Assembly (NCBI GenBank): GCA_022647565.1
Contig: JALCLA010000003.1
Location: 62,001 to 126,000, forward strand
DNA length: 64,000 bases
Direction: 5' to 3'
From: Chiayiivirga sp.
GTDB taxonomy: Bacteria > Pseudomonadota > Gammaproteobacteria > Xanthomonadales > Xanthomonadaceae
Positions 56,008 through 64,000 of this stretch are shown one piece after another. The translations under genes and the position numbers were made by a program. The notes under the pieces were generated by a model, which ran no database searches, was not told the DNA's origin, and saw only the letters and a program-made list of their open reading frames with translations. Within the stretch, counting starts at the first letter, position 1. Every line of letters begins with the position of its first letter.

Positions 56008-59000
56008 GGCGGCGTCACCTCCACTTCCTGCGGAATCGACTGGCCGAGGCCGCGCAGGCGCGGGCGGTACATGTCCTCGACCATCGGCGGCGGCACCACG
56101 AAGGTTCCGGGCGAGACCGCCCGGATCAGGTAGAACAGGTGCGCCGGCGAGCCGCCGTAGAGCTTCACGGCGGCTACGTAGCGGTCATCGAGGAATTCCT
56201 CGTGCCGGATCTCGGCCGAGTACTCGCGCTGGTTCAGGGTGATTCCGTCCAGCACCAGTTCGCCCAGGGCGCCGCGGTCGCCGAGCGCGAGGTTCTCGAT
56301 CTCGATCCCGGCCGGCAGCAGGTCAACCACCAGCGCATCGCGCATTTCTTCCTTGGCCTCGATCGTGAGCTTGGCCACCAGGGTCTCTCCTTCCTTGAGC
56401 CGGCCGCCTTCGAACAGCTTGCCGTCGGTGCGGTACCACGCGCGCCGGATGCGGACCGGGTCGTCTTCCACCGCCGGGGCCCGGGTCGGCGTGCCGACCA
56501 CATCCTGCGCCAGCCAGAACGGGCCAGCGCCTTCGAGCGAAAGGTTCACGCCACGGCGCAATTCCTCGACGCCGAATTCGCGCGCAAACATCGGCCGACC
56601 GCTCATCGCTTCGACCTTCTCGCCGCCCAGCGACAACTCGCCCTGCAATCCGCGTGCATCGCCGCCCAGCAGTGAGCGGCCGAGGCGGAAGATCGCGAGT
56701 TGTTCCTGGGTGCTGAGCCAGTGCTGCTCGATGTCGGGCTTGCGCAGTTCTCGCGCCAGGGTCAGGACGCGCTCATCGCGCTTCGGCGTGGCGATCTGGT
56801 GTTCGTGCAGCAGGGCAAGGATCAGGGCATCGTCGCGGGTACGCGAGCCGTAGTCGCCGAGCCAGGCCGGACGCTTGCCCTTCTTGCCCAGGGCTTCCTC
56901 GATCGCGGCCTCGCCGCGCGCCGCGTCCCCCTGCAACTTCAGCGCGAGGCCCAGGTGCACCAGAGGCAGCGCGGTGATCGACTTGCTGCGCTCGTTCTCG
57001 TAGAGCGAACGCAGGGTGCCGAGCGGGGCGCGATTCGCCTTGGCCAGCACGTAGCCGGCGTAGGCCTGGCCGGCAAAGCGCAGGTGCTCGGAATACTCGT
57101 AGTCGTAGTAGCCCTCGCCGCCGGTGAGCAGGTCGTCGTTGAGCCGCTGCATGGCCTTGTCCAGCACCGCTTGTGGCACGGTGTGTCCTGCCTGCTGGGC
57201 AGAAAGCAGCAGGTCCGCGATGTAGGGCGTGAGCTGCGGCATGGGATAGCCCTCGCCCGGCCAGTAGGCGAAGTGACCGCTTTCCAGTTGCATCGCGGCG
57301 AGGCGGTTGAACCCGGCATCGATCATGTCGAGTCGTTCCGCTGCCGGCAGCGGGCTGAGGCCGAATTTGCCTGCGGTGGCATCGTCCATCCACAGCAGCG
57401 GCCAGAGCCGGCTGCTGGTCTGCTCGATGCATCCGTAGGGATAGCCGATGAGTCCCTTGATCGACGCGGCAAAAGGCAGCGGCGGCGTGGACGAGATCGA
57501 GATCAGGGCCTTGCCCGAGCCCGGCATCAGGCCTTCGAACAGGTTGGTGCCGAAGCTCAGGGTTTGCGTCTGCTCGATCACGCGGGCCTCGCTGCGGCGC
57601 AGGCTGGGCCAGGCCGGACGCACCGCGATCTCGTACTCGCGCTCGAGCTTGCCGTTCGCGGATTCGGCGCTGACCTGGAACTTGCCGACCCCGAAGCCGG
57701 GCAGGGCGCTGAGCGGGAAGTTGAGGGTGCGACGCTGGTTGTCGGCCAGTTCCACGACCTGCGCCGCGCCTTGCACGCTGAGCGGTGCCTGCGCCTGGGC
57801 GCGCACCGTGAGCTTGCTCGCGGCACCGCTGAGGTTGTGCAGATCAACGCTGATGTGGCTGCGGTCGCCGGGTGCGAGTGCGCGCGGGGTGCTGACTTCC
57901 AGCACCAGGGGCGCGCGCACGATGCTCTCGACGCTGGCCTTGGCATAGCGGTCGGCCGAGTAGGCCAGGGCTGCAACACGCAGCGCGCCGTTGAATTCGG
58001 GCGCGGTGAAGGTCACGGTTGCCTGGCCTTGTGCATCGAATTCGACCGGAGCGTGATGCAAGGCCACGGTCTGCACCCGCGCGGTTGGGCGTCGTGCCTG
58101 CGGCAGGGCAGCGAGTGCCGCGTCGCCACCAAAGCGCAGGCGCGCGCGCTCACCTTGCAGGCGTTCGATCACGCGGCCGTACAAGTCCCAGGCCTCGATT
58201 CCGAGCGCACGTTGCGCCAGAAAGTAATCCGCGGCGTCGGGCAGCGGGTAATTGCTGAGGTTGATGATGCCAAGGTCGACCGCTTCCACCACGGCATGGG
58301 CCGATTTTCCCGCGAACTCCGGCGCGTTGAGGGTGATCCGGATCGGGTCGCCGGGGCGGCTGATCTCGGGAGCCTCGAGTGCCAGCGATGCGGTCCGATC
58401 GACCCCGGCCATTGGCACATGCACCACGCCGATGGCGCGGCCCGGGCCCGACTTGGCGTCGCTTCCAGCCGGGCGGAACACCAGCGCCGTGATGTAGACG
58501 TCGTGGCGCAGCCAGTCCTTCTCGATCGGGATTTCGTAGCTGGCGCCAACACGAGCTTCCACTTCGGTCCGATACAGCAGCTTGTCGCTTTCCACCAGCA
58601 ACACGCCCGGACCTTCGAAGGGCGCAGTCAGCGTCACCTTGAGCACGTCGCCGGGGGCGTAACTGGTCTTGTCCAGGGCGAGCTTGACCTTCTCGGGGCG
58701 TGCGTCCACGCCGCGGTTGTCGTCGTTCCAGCTCCAGCCGGCGGTAAACGGGTAGCGCAGCGTGAGTCCGGTGTCCGGATCCTTGATCTCGAGTCGGTAC
58801 TCGCCCCATTCCACGCGCGCCTCGTAGCGGCCGGGCTTGCTGCCGTCGAGCGCCAGGGTGGCCTGCTCGATCGTTTCGAAGCGCTGGGTGTAGTCGCTGC
58901 GCCAGCCCTGGCCATCGTTCCAGGTCCAGTGGTAGTCGCGCAATTCGCGCACCAGGGTCACTTCCAGCGCGGCGGCGGCGGTCAGCTTGCCGCTTGCATC

Positions 59001-60887
59001 GCTGCGCACGATCTCGAATCCCGCCGTACTGTTGGCATCGGCACCATCTTCCGGATCGAATAGCGGACGCGCGCCGACCAGGGCGTCGGCGGGCCAGATG
59101 GTGCGGGTGAGCGAACGCCGCACGGCACGGCCACCGGATTCGAATACGCTGCCCGCCACCAGTACCTCCACCGGCGCGGTGACGGCGGGGCCGTCGGGTA
59201 GCAGGTCGATGCTCTGCACCAGGGTGCCGTCGTCACCCAGGGTGGCGTCAATCACCGACTGCGGTTCCTTCGGCAGCTCGAGGGTGGGATCCCCGAAGAA
59301 GTAGTCCTTGAACGCGGGTACTGCGTGCTGTGCATTCCGATAGATCACGTCGGCAGTGAAGCGATTGCCCGCCGCGGGCGCGCCGTACAGGTAGTCGGCA
59401 TCGATCTGCAGCTCCAGTGCTTCGCCCGGTGTCAGCGTGGGCGACGGCGAATCGAGCGCGAGCTTGAGCCGTTCGGGCAGGAACTCCTCGATGCGGAAGG
59501 CAAAGCGACCGAGTGCTTCGGTCGCGGCCGGATCGACCCGGTATTCCACCGACCACTTGCCGGTGCTGGCGTCGGCAGCGAGCGTGCGCTGATAGCTGTA
59601 GTAGCCGAGTGCGCCGGCCTGCAGCGGGACGGTGGAAATGGCACGGCCATCGGGCTGGCGCAACGTGGCATAGAGCGGCAAGGCATCAGACAGCGCGCGC
59701 CCGTCGTGATCGCGCAGCAAGGCCGAGACCTGCAAGGGCTCGCCCGGGCGATACAGGTCGCGGCCCGACCATGCATAGACGTCCTGCGCGGTCTGCTTGC
59801 GCCCGGTGATCGGGAATTCGGACAGGTCCAGCGCCGGCTGGCGGAAGGGGATCAGCGCGATCTCGCTGCCGCTGCGCGCCAGCAACACGTGCTCGGATTG
59901 TGGCTTGTACGCAAGGGTGAGGTCGCCTTCGGCATCGGTGTCGCCCTGCACGAGGACGAGGCCGTTCTTGTCGAGCACTTGCACCGCGACCGAGGAACGT
60001 GCCTCGCCATCGGCCAGCGAGGCGGCGTGCAGCCAGAGGGATTCGCCCTGCAGGCGTGCGTGCAGGCCGAGGTCACCGACATAGAAGTGGCTGGCTTCGA
60101 GCTGTCCGTCGAACACGCCTGGCCGCTTCAGGATGGCGAAATACAGGCCCGGCTCGCGCAGTTCCGGGATGGTCTGCACCGGCAGGAAGCTCACGCCGCG
60201 TTGGTTCGGTGCGGCTTCCAGCGCGAAGCGATTGGCATAGACCGGATCGGCGATCGCGGTGAGGTCGTCCATTTCCCAGTAACTGCGCTGCTCCTGGCGC
60301 AGGAAGCGGGTAAAGAACTGCGAGAGCGATGCATCGCGTACCCGCAGGAATTCGACATCCACTTCCTTCACGTTCACCGAAATGATCGGAAGGCCATCGC
60401 TGTCGCGCGCCGGCAGCACGCTGCCCTGGCTGGCGAATCCGACCGCCGGCGGCAGATCACCGGAGAACACCTCGCGCGGGGCCTGGTCGCCGAGGCTGCG
60501 GCCATCGGCGGCCGCGAGCGCGGCCTTGATCGACACCTTGTAGGTCTGGTTGGCCTGCACGAACGGGAAGCGCAGGCTGCGGTTGTCTTCGTCCAGCACC
60601 CAACTGCCGGTCTGTGGCGCGCCCTCGGCATTGGTTACGGCGAGCAGTTGGTCGAAGGTCTGGGCCGCGGCCAGGGGCTGGGAAAATTGCAGCTTGAGCG
60701 CGGGGCGGCCGTTGTAGGTTTCGCTGCCAGCCTGGAGCAATTCGAACTCCTGCGACGGCGACGATGCCCGGGTGGCGGCCGGCGGCGCGGCGACCGGCGG
60801 CGGCGCGGCATCACGTCCGCAACCGGCCAGGATCACGGCAAACAACACACACGCCGTCCACAGGGGAGCGGCCAGACTCTTGCGCAT
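56004..60887 (-). CDS. yfhM: Alpha-2-macroglobulin family lipoprotein
   Basis: 1627 residues: a signal peptide with lipobox LAGC, then about ten MG-type beta domains, a bait-like region and a thioester domain with CIEQ (C1153) in YGCIEQTSSRLWPL. This is the reactive bond used to trap proteases. Length and domain order match E. coli YfhM (A2M, 1653 residues). ATG 60887 follows AGAGG; a GTG 9 bases upstream is possible. It is translationally coupled to pbpC and thought to guard the periplasm against foreign proteases. Confidence 0.95.
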   Translation of the reverse strand: MRKSLAAPLWTACVLFAVILAGCGRDAAPPPVAAPPAATRASSPSQEFELLQAGSETYNGRPALKLQFSQPLAAAQTFDQLLAVTNAEGAPQTGSWVLDEDNRSLRFPFVQANQTYKVSIKAALAAADGRSLGDQAPREVFSGDLPPAVGFASQGSVLPARDSDGLPIISVNVKEVDVEFLRVRDASLSQFFTRFLRQEQRSYWEMDDLTAIADPVYANRFALEAAPNQRGVSFLPVQTIPELREPGLYFAILKRPGVFDGQLEASHFYVGDLGLHARLQGESLWLHAASLADGEARSSVAVQVLDKNGLVLVQGDTDAEGDLTLAYKPQSEHVLLARSGSEIALIPFRQPALDLSEFPITGRKQTAQDVYAWSGRDLYRPGEPLQVSALLRDHDGRALSDALPLYATLRQPDGRAISTVPLQAGALGYYSYQRTLAADASTGKWSVEYRVDPAATEALGRFAFRIEEFLPERLKLALDSPSPTLTPGEALELQIDADYLYGAPAAGNRFTADVIYRNAQHAVPAFKDYFFGDPTLELPKEPQSVIDATLGDDGTLVQSIDLLPDGPAVTAPVEVLVAGSVFESGGRAVRRSLTRTIWPADALVGARPLFDPEDGADANSTAGFEIVRSDASGKLTAAAALEVTLVRELRDYHWTWNDGQGWRSDYTQRFETIEQATLALDGSKPGRYEARVEWGEYRLEIKDPDTGLTLRYPFTAGWSWNDDNRGVDARPEKVKLALDKTSYAPGDVLKVTLTAPFEGPGVLLVESDKLLYRTEVEARVGASYEIPIEKDWLRHDVYITALVFRPAGSDAKSGPGRAIGVVHVPMAGVDRTASLALEAPEISRPGDPIRITLNAPEFAGKSAHAVVEAVDLGIINLSNYPLPDAADYFLAQRALGIEAWDLYGRVIERLQGERARLRFGGDAALAALPQARRPTARVQTVALHHAPVEFDAQGQATVTFTAPEFNGALRVAALAYSADRYAKASVESIVRAPLVLEVSTPRALAPGDRSHISVDLHNLSGAASKLTVRAQAQAPLSVQGAAQVVELADNQRRTLNFPLSALPGFGVGKFQVSAESANGKLEREYEIAVRPAWPSLRRSEARVIEQTQTLSFGTNLFEGLMPGSGKALISISSTPPLPFAASIKGLIGYPYGCIEQTSSRLWPLLWMDDATAGKFGLSPLPAAERLDMIDAGFNRLAAMQLESGHFAYWPGEGYPMPQLTPYIADLLLSAQQAGHTVPQAVLDKAMQRLNDDLLTGGEGYYDYEYSEHLRFAGQAYAGYVLAKANRAPLGTLRSLYENERSKSITALPLVHLGLALKLQGDAARGEAAIEEALGKKGKRPAWLGDYGSRTRDDALILALLHEHQIATPKRDERVLTLARELRKPDIEQHWLSTQEQLAIFRLGRSLLGGDARGLQGELSLGGEKVEAMSGRPMFAREFGVEELRRGVNLSLEGAGPFWLAQDVVGTPTRAPAVEDDPVRIRRAWYRTDGKLFEGGRLKEGETLVAKLTIEAKEEMRDALVVDLLPAGIEIENLALGDRGALGELVLDGITLNQREYSAEIRHEEFLDDRYVAAVKLYGGSPAHLFYLIRAVSPGTFVVPPPMVEDMYRPRLRGLGQSIPQEVEVTPP

Positions 60888-61146
60888 CACGGTCACCTCT
60901 CTGGTTCAAGGCAAAGTATAGGCTGCGGCCGTGGCAGCGGACGGACGCTGCATGGCGGAATGCGGGCAACGCGAGGGAGCGAGTGCCTGAGGTCAACGAC
61001 AACCTGGCCCTGGCGGCCGCGCAGGGAGCAACAGACTCGTGCCACGTTGCGGCGCTCGCCGCCTATAGCCGCACCCGCGGCGCATGAGGTGCGTTGACGC
61101 TCCCCGGCAGCGCGGGCAACATCGCGGCACAATCGGGGGAAAGGCA

Positions 61147-62637
61147 ATGGCGTTGCTCGATACGGGTCTGTTGAAGTCGCGCCGCGGTCGGCGCGAGGCG
61201 ATGTCCAAGGTCGACACCGCGTGGTTGCGGATGGAGAAGCCGACCAACCTGATGATGATCACTGGTGTCCTGATGTTCGAGGACCGGCTCGATCCGAAGG
61301 CGTTCCGCACGCTCATTGCCGAACGCTTCCTTGCATTCAAGCGCTTCCGGCAGAAGGCAGTGGACACCGGGTCGGCGGCCTACTGGGAAACCGACCAGGA
61401 TTTCGACCTCGACTGGCACATCCGCCTCACCGCCCTGCCCGGGGCGGCGCAGAAACCCGAGCTGGAACGACTGGTGAGCCAGCTCGCCTCCTCGCCGCTG
61501 GATCATTCCAAGCCACTGTGGCAGTTCCACATCGTCGACAACTATCGCGGCGGTAGCGCGCTCGTCACCCGCATCCATCACTGTTATGCCGATGGCATCG
61601 CGCTGATCCAGGTGCTGCTGTCGCTGACCGACGTGCGCGCCAAGCGGGCCAAGGACAGCGATTTGCCCAAGGCCTGGCTCAAGGACGATGGTGAGCAGGT
61701 CACGCGCAAGTTCTTCTCGCCGATGCAGGCCCAGCTCGACAAGGCCGTGAAGATGGGCGGCAAGGTGTTCGAGAAGGGCATGGATCTCTATCGCGATCCC
61801 TCCCTTGCGGCGGTGATCGCGAAGGAAGGCGGCGAGATCGCCAAGGAGCTGGCCCTGGCCCTGGCCCTGCCGGACGATCCGCCTACCGTGTTCAAGGCGC
61901 CGCTGGGCGTGAGCAAGCGCTGCGCCTGGGCCGAGCCGTTGGGCCTGCAGGACGTGAAGACCGTTGGCAAGGCGCTCGGCTGCACGGTCAACGACGTGTT
62001 GCTTTCCTCTGCTGCCGGGGCGCTGCGGTCCTACCTGCTGGAGTTGGGTGAAGAGGTGGATGGCCTCACGATCCGGGCCACCGTGCCGGTCAACTTGCGG
62101 CCGCTGGCGCATGCCAAGAAGCTCGGCAATCACTTTGGTCTGGTGTTCCTCGACCTGCCCATCGGCGAGGCCAATCCGCTGTGCCGGCTCGAACACGTGG
62201 CCGAGAACATGCGCCAGATCAAGTCCTCGCGCCAGGCGGTGATGACTTTCGGGGTACTGGCGGCGCTGGGGATGACGCCATTGCCGGTGCAGCGCTTTGC
62301 GCTCGACCTGTTCAGCCGCAAGGCCACCTCGGTGGCGACGAACGTGCCAGGTCCGCAGATGCCGCTGTTCCTCGCCGGCTGCAAGGTCACCGATCAGATG
62401 TTCTGGGTGCCGCAGACCGGTGGCATCGGCATGGGCATCAGTATCCTGAGCTACAACGGACAGGTGCACTTCGGCCTGATCACCGACGCCAAGTCGGTGA
62501 ACAAGCCGGACGAGATCATCAAACGCTTCCAAGGCGAGTTCGAAAAGCTGCTCTACATCACCCTGATGGAAGACTGGGAACAGCCGATCACGTCGAAGGA
62601 TGCGCAGTGGACGCTGGCGCGGGAACTGGCGGGGTGA
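61147..62637 (+). CDS. Wax ester synthase / diacylglycerol acyltransferase (WS/DGAT)
   Basis: 496 residues with the catalytic HHxxxDG motif (H144, H145, D149, G150 in HHCYADG), PLWQFHIVDN and the C-terminal PxNLRP-like VPVNLRPLAHAKKLGN and NVPGPQ motifs. WS/DGAT enzymes esterify fatty alcohols or diacylglycerol with acyl-CoA to make storage lipids. An in-frame ATG at 61084 would extend the N-terminus by 21 residues without similarity; AAGG upstream of 61147 supports the shorter form. Confidence 0.93.
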   Translation: MALLDTGLLKSRRGRREAMSKVDTAWLRMEKPTNLMMITGVLMFEDRLDPKAFRTLIAERFLAFKRFRQKAVDTGSAAYWETDQDFDLDWHIRLTALPGAAQKPELERLVSQLASSPLDHSKPLWQFHIVDNYRGGSALVTRIHHCYADGIALIQVLLSLTDVRAKRAKDSDLPKAWLKDDGEQVTRKFFSPMQAQLDKAVKMGGKVFEKGMDLYRDPSLAAVIAKEGGEIAKELALALALPDDPPTVFKAPLGVSKRCAWAEPLGLQDVKTVGKALGCTVNDVLLSSAAGALRSYLLELGEEVDGLTIRATVPVNLRPLAHAKKLGNHFGLVFLDLPIGEANPLCRLEHVAENMRQIKSSRQAVMTFGVLAALGMTPLPVQRFALDLFSRKATSVATNVPGPQMPLFLAGCKVTDQMFWVPQTGGIGMGISILSYNGQVHFGLITDAKSVNKPDEIIKRFQGEFEKLLYITLMEDWEQPITSKDAQWTLARELAG

Positions 62638-62664
62638 CACCCAGTTGCCGTGTCGCGGCCCGAA

Positions 62665-63516
62665 TCAATCCTCCAACTGCGACTTGGCAAACTCCAGGTC
62701 GAGCTTTTCCATTGCGTCCTTCGGCTTGAGCTTGCTGGCTTTCTCGTAGGCCGCCGCGGCGTCGTCTTCCTTCTTGCTGCCGTACAGCAGCATCAAGCCG
62801 TTGCCGTACTCGATGTGCGCGATCGGTGAGTCGGGCGTGAGCTTGAGTGCGGTCTTGAGGTGCTCTTCGCCGGTGGCGGCTTTCACGCCGTAGGTCATGC
62901 CGCCGATCAACGCGCCGACCTTGTTGACTATCTCGGCGTGGTACAGGCCCAGCGCGGTATGCGCCTCGGCATGCTTCGGAGCAAGTTTGAGGGTCTTGTC
63001 GAGACTCTCCTTCACCTTGCCCGCGAGGCCCTGCGACAGTGCCTTGGCGATCGAAATGCCCTGGCTGTAGCGGCCTATCGCGAAGGCACGGCGATAGTGC
63101 GCGTTGGCTTCGTCCGGCAGCGCCTTGATCGCCTCGTCCGCCATTGCGCCAAGCGCCTCATAGCGCTTGAGTTGCTCCTTCTCGTCGTCGAGCAGGTAGA
63201 CCGCGTGGATGCCGCCGGCCTTCACCGCGACCGAAGCGCCGAGTGCGCCCAGCTTCTCGCCCGCCTCGAACGCGGCCTGAAACTCGCCCTTGTGATACGC
63301 GCGCCAGGCCTCCTGGAGTGCGGCGGCGATCTTGCCGGCATCGGCCGCCTTGCCGAGCTTTGGGTTGGCCTTGAGCAGCCTGGCGATGCGGCCCTCGTCC
63401 GGGAACGGCTCGCAATCGCCCGCGTGCAGCTTGTCCCAGGCCTTGGCCAGCTTGTCGCCGGCGTAGTCGAAGGATTTCGCGTCATGCGGAAATGCAACCC
63501 AGCCCTTCTTCGCCAT
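62665..63516 (-). CDS. TPR-like protein of unknown function
   Basis: 283 residues, no signal peptide, Lys/Ala-rich and helical, with TPR-like pairs (AWRAYHKGEFQAAFEAGEKL; YEALGAMADEAIKALPDEAN; AYEKASKLKPKDAMEKLDLE). Probably cytoplasmic, a protein-protein interaction role is inferred. It faces the WS/DGAT gene tail to tail and is divergent from the phasin-like gene. Confidence 0.78.
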   Translation of the reverse strand: MAKKGWVAFPHDAKSFDYAGDKLAKAWDKLHAGDCEPFPDEGRIARLLKANPKLGKAADAGKIAAALQEAWRAYHKGEFQAAFEAGEKLGALGASVAVKAGGIHAVYLLDDEKEQLKRYEALGAMADEAIKALPDEANAHYRRAFAIGRYSQGISIAKALSQGLAGKVKESLDKTLKLAPKHAEAHTALGLYHAEIVNKVGALIGGMTYGVKAATGEEHLKTALKLTPDSPIAHIEYGNGLMLLYGSKKEDDAAAAYEKASKLKPKDAMEKLDLEFAKSQLED

Positions 63517-63634
63517 CGCGCTGTCCCCGTAGTGTGTTTGTTCTAGCCGTGCTTTCTAGCATACGCCTCCGTACGAAGCCTCGTACTCCCGTTCCGGGCC
63601 CGGCGGCCCGACACATACGCAGAAGAGGTGTCCC

Positions 63635-64000
63635 ATGGCCAAGCAGATCAAGACTCGAAGCAAAGCGAAGGGCGGCATCGAGCCCCGCGATTTCCTCCTT
63701 GCCGGCGTTGGCGCTATGTCGCTGACTCGCAAGCAGGGCATCAAGCTCTATGGCGTGCTGCTGGATGAAGGCAAGTCGATCCAGGGCCGTGTCGAACAGG
63801 GCATCGAGAGCCTCAAGGAGCAGGCAGTACTCGGCGTCGAAATCGTGCGCGAGCGCATGGAAGCCGTGGTGACCCCGATTCGAGCCCGTTTCGACGCCAC
63901 CTACGGCACGGTAAAGTCTGAGGTGGAAAGCCGCCTCGCGCCGGTGCTGGACAAGTTCGGCGTCAAGCGCAGCATCAAGACCCGCGCCACCACCGGTGCG
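63635..64000 (+). CDS. Phasin-like protein, N-terminal part (runs off the right edge)
   Basis: 122 residues are visible: MAKQIKTRSKAKGGIEPRDF, then an amphipathic helix region (GIKLYGVLLDEGKSIQGRVE, EQAVLGVEIVRERMEAVVTP). This resembles poly(hydroxyalkanoate) granule-associated phasins of Lysobacterales. A good AGAAGAGG precedes the ATG. Whether a PHA synthase follows is outside the window. Confidence 0.75.
   Translation, partial: MAKQIKTRSKAKGGIEPRDFLLAGVGAMSLTRKQGIKLYGVLLDEGKSIQGRVEQGIESLKEQAVLGVEIVRERMEAVVTPIRARFDATYGTVKSEVESRLAPVLDKFGVKRSIKTRATTGA

Noticed and set aside
59325-61097. Plus-strand open frame (590 codons) opposite the alpha-2-macroglobulin gene
   Set aside because: Shadow frame; the minus-strand protein has the lipobox and thioester motif.

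Overview
The window is GC-rich bacterial chromosome. Its gene orders (ftsK-lolA-rarA-crcB-serS; rpsF-rpsR-rplI-dnaB; fabA-fabB; divergent rne/rluC), GTAG-type REP elements of the kind known from Stenotrophomonas, and a kynurenine-to-aminomuconate degradation cluster all point to a gammaproteobacterium of the Lysobacterales (Xanthomonadales). The genus cannot be fixed from sequence alone. Nearly every base is assigned to a gene, a repeat or a short regulatory gap. No rRNA, CRISPR array, prophage or complete insertion sequence is visible.

Layout. 1-8871: trxB start, alanine dehydrogenase, ftsK, lolA, a 144-bp tandem repeat array, rarA, crcB, a DUF805 membrane protein and serS. 8935-19380: azoR/LysR pair, tRNA-Ser(UGA), a GacA-like response regulator, RNase E, RluC, a CPBP intramembrane protease, PhhB, NfuA and two small cytochromes c. 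19705-27567: a tripartite RND exporter operon with two unequal permeases. 27634-40818: a long, mostly minus-strand block with genes from kynurenine to 2-aminomuconate breakdown: kmo, kynU, acmsd, haao, a RidA-type deaminase, an aldehyde dehydrogenase and an SDR. A beta-carbonic anhydrase is embedded in it, and a small island of toxin-antitoxin debris splits haao from acmsd. 40825-48699: asnS, an A-type Fe-S carrier, a secreted trypsin-like protease, ribosomal genes, dnaB, fabA and fabB. 48829-52937: alr and an MFP/ABC exporter. 52938-53664: three copies of a terminal-inverted-repeat element. 53665-60887: PBP1C and an alpha-2-macroglobulin lipoprotein. 61147-64000: a wax ester synthase/DGAT, a TPR-like protein and the start of a phasin-like protein.

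How the genes work together. Kmo, KynU and HAAO convert kynurenine to aminocarboxymuconate semialdehyde. ACMSD, the dehydrogenase and the deaminase carry it on to 4-oxalocrotonate; the carbonic anhydrase overlaps the deaminase start and may handle released CO2. Tryptophan dioxygenase and kynurenine formamidase are not in the window. PBP1C and alpha-2-macroglobulin form the usual periplasmic repair/defence pair. The WS/DGAT enzyme and the phasin-like protein suggest storage granules.

The most unusual content is the repeat biology. A small element with TTATTGAGAC-type ends supplies the stop codon of three genes (lolA, pbpC and the deaminase gene). A GTAG REP pair supplies the TAG stops of two convergent genes (the second RND permease and kmo). 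The island inside the kynurenine block contains a HEPN toxin cut by an IS256-type fragment, an orphan nucleotidyltransferase antitoxin with a palindrome on its start codon, a zeta-like kinase with a damaged start, and a diverged duplicate of the acmsd 5' end. All functional statements come from motifs recognised by eye; no database search was run.
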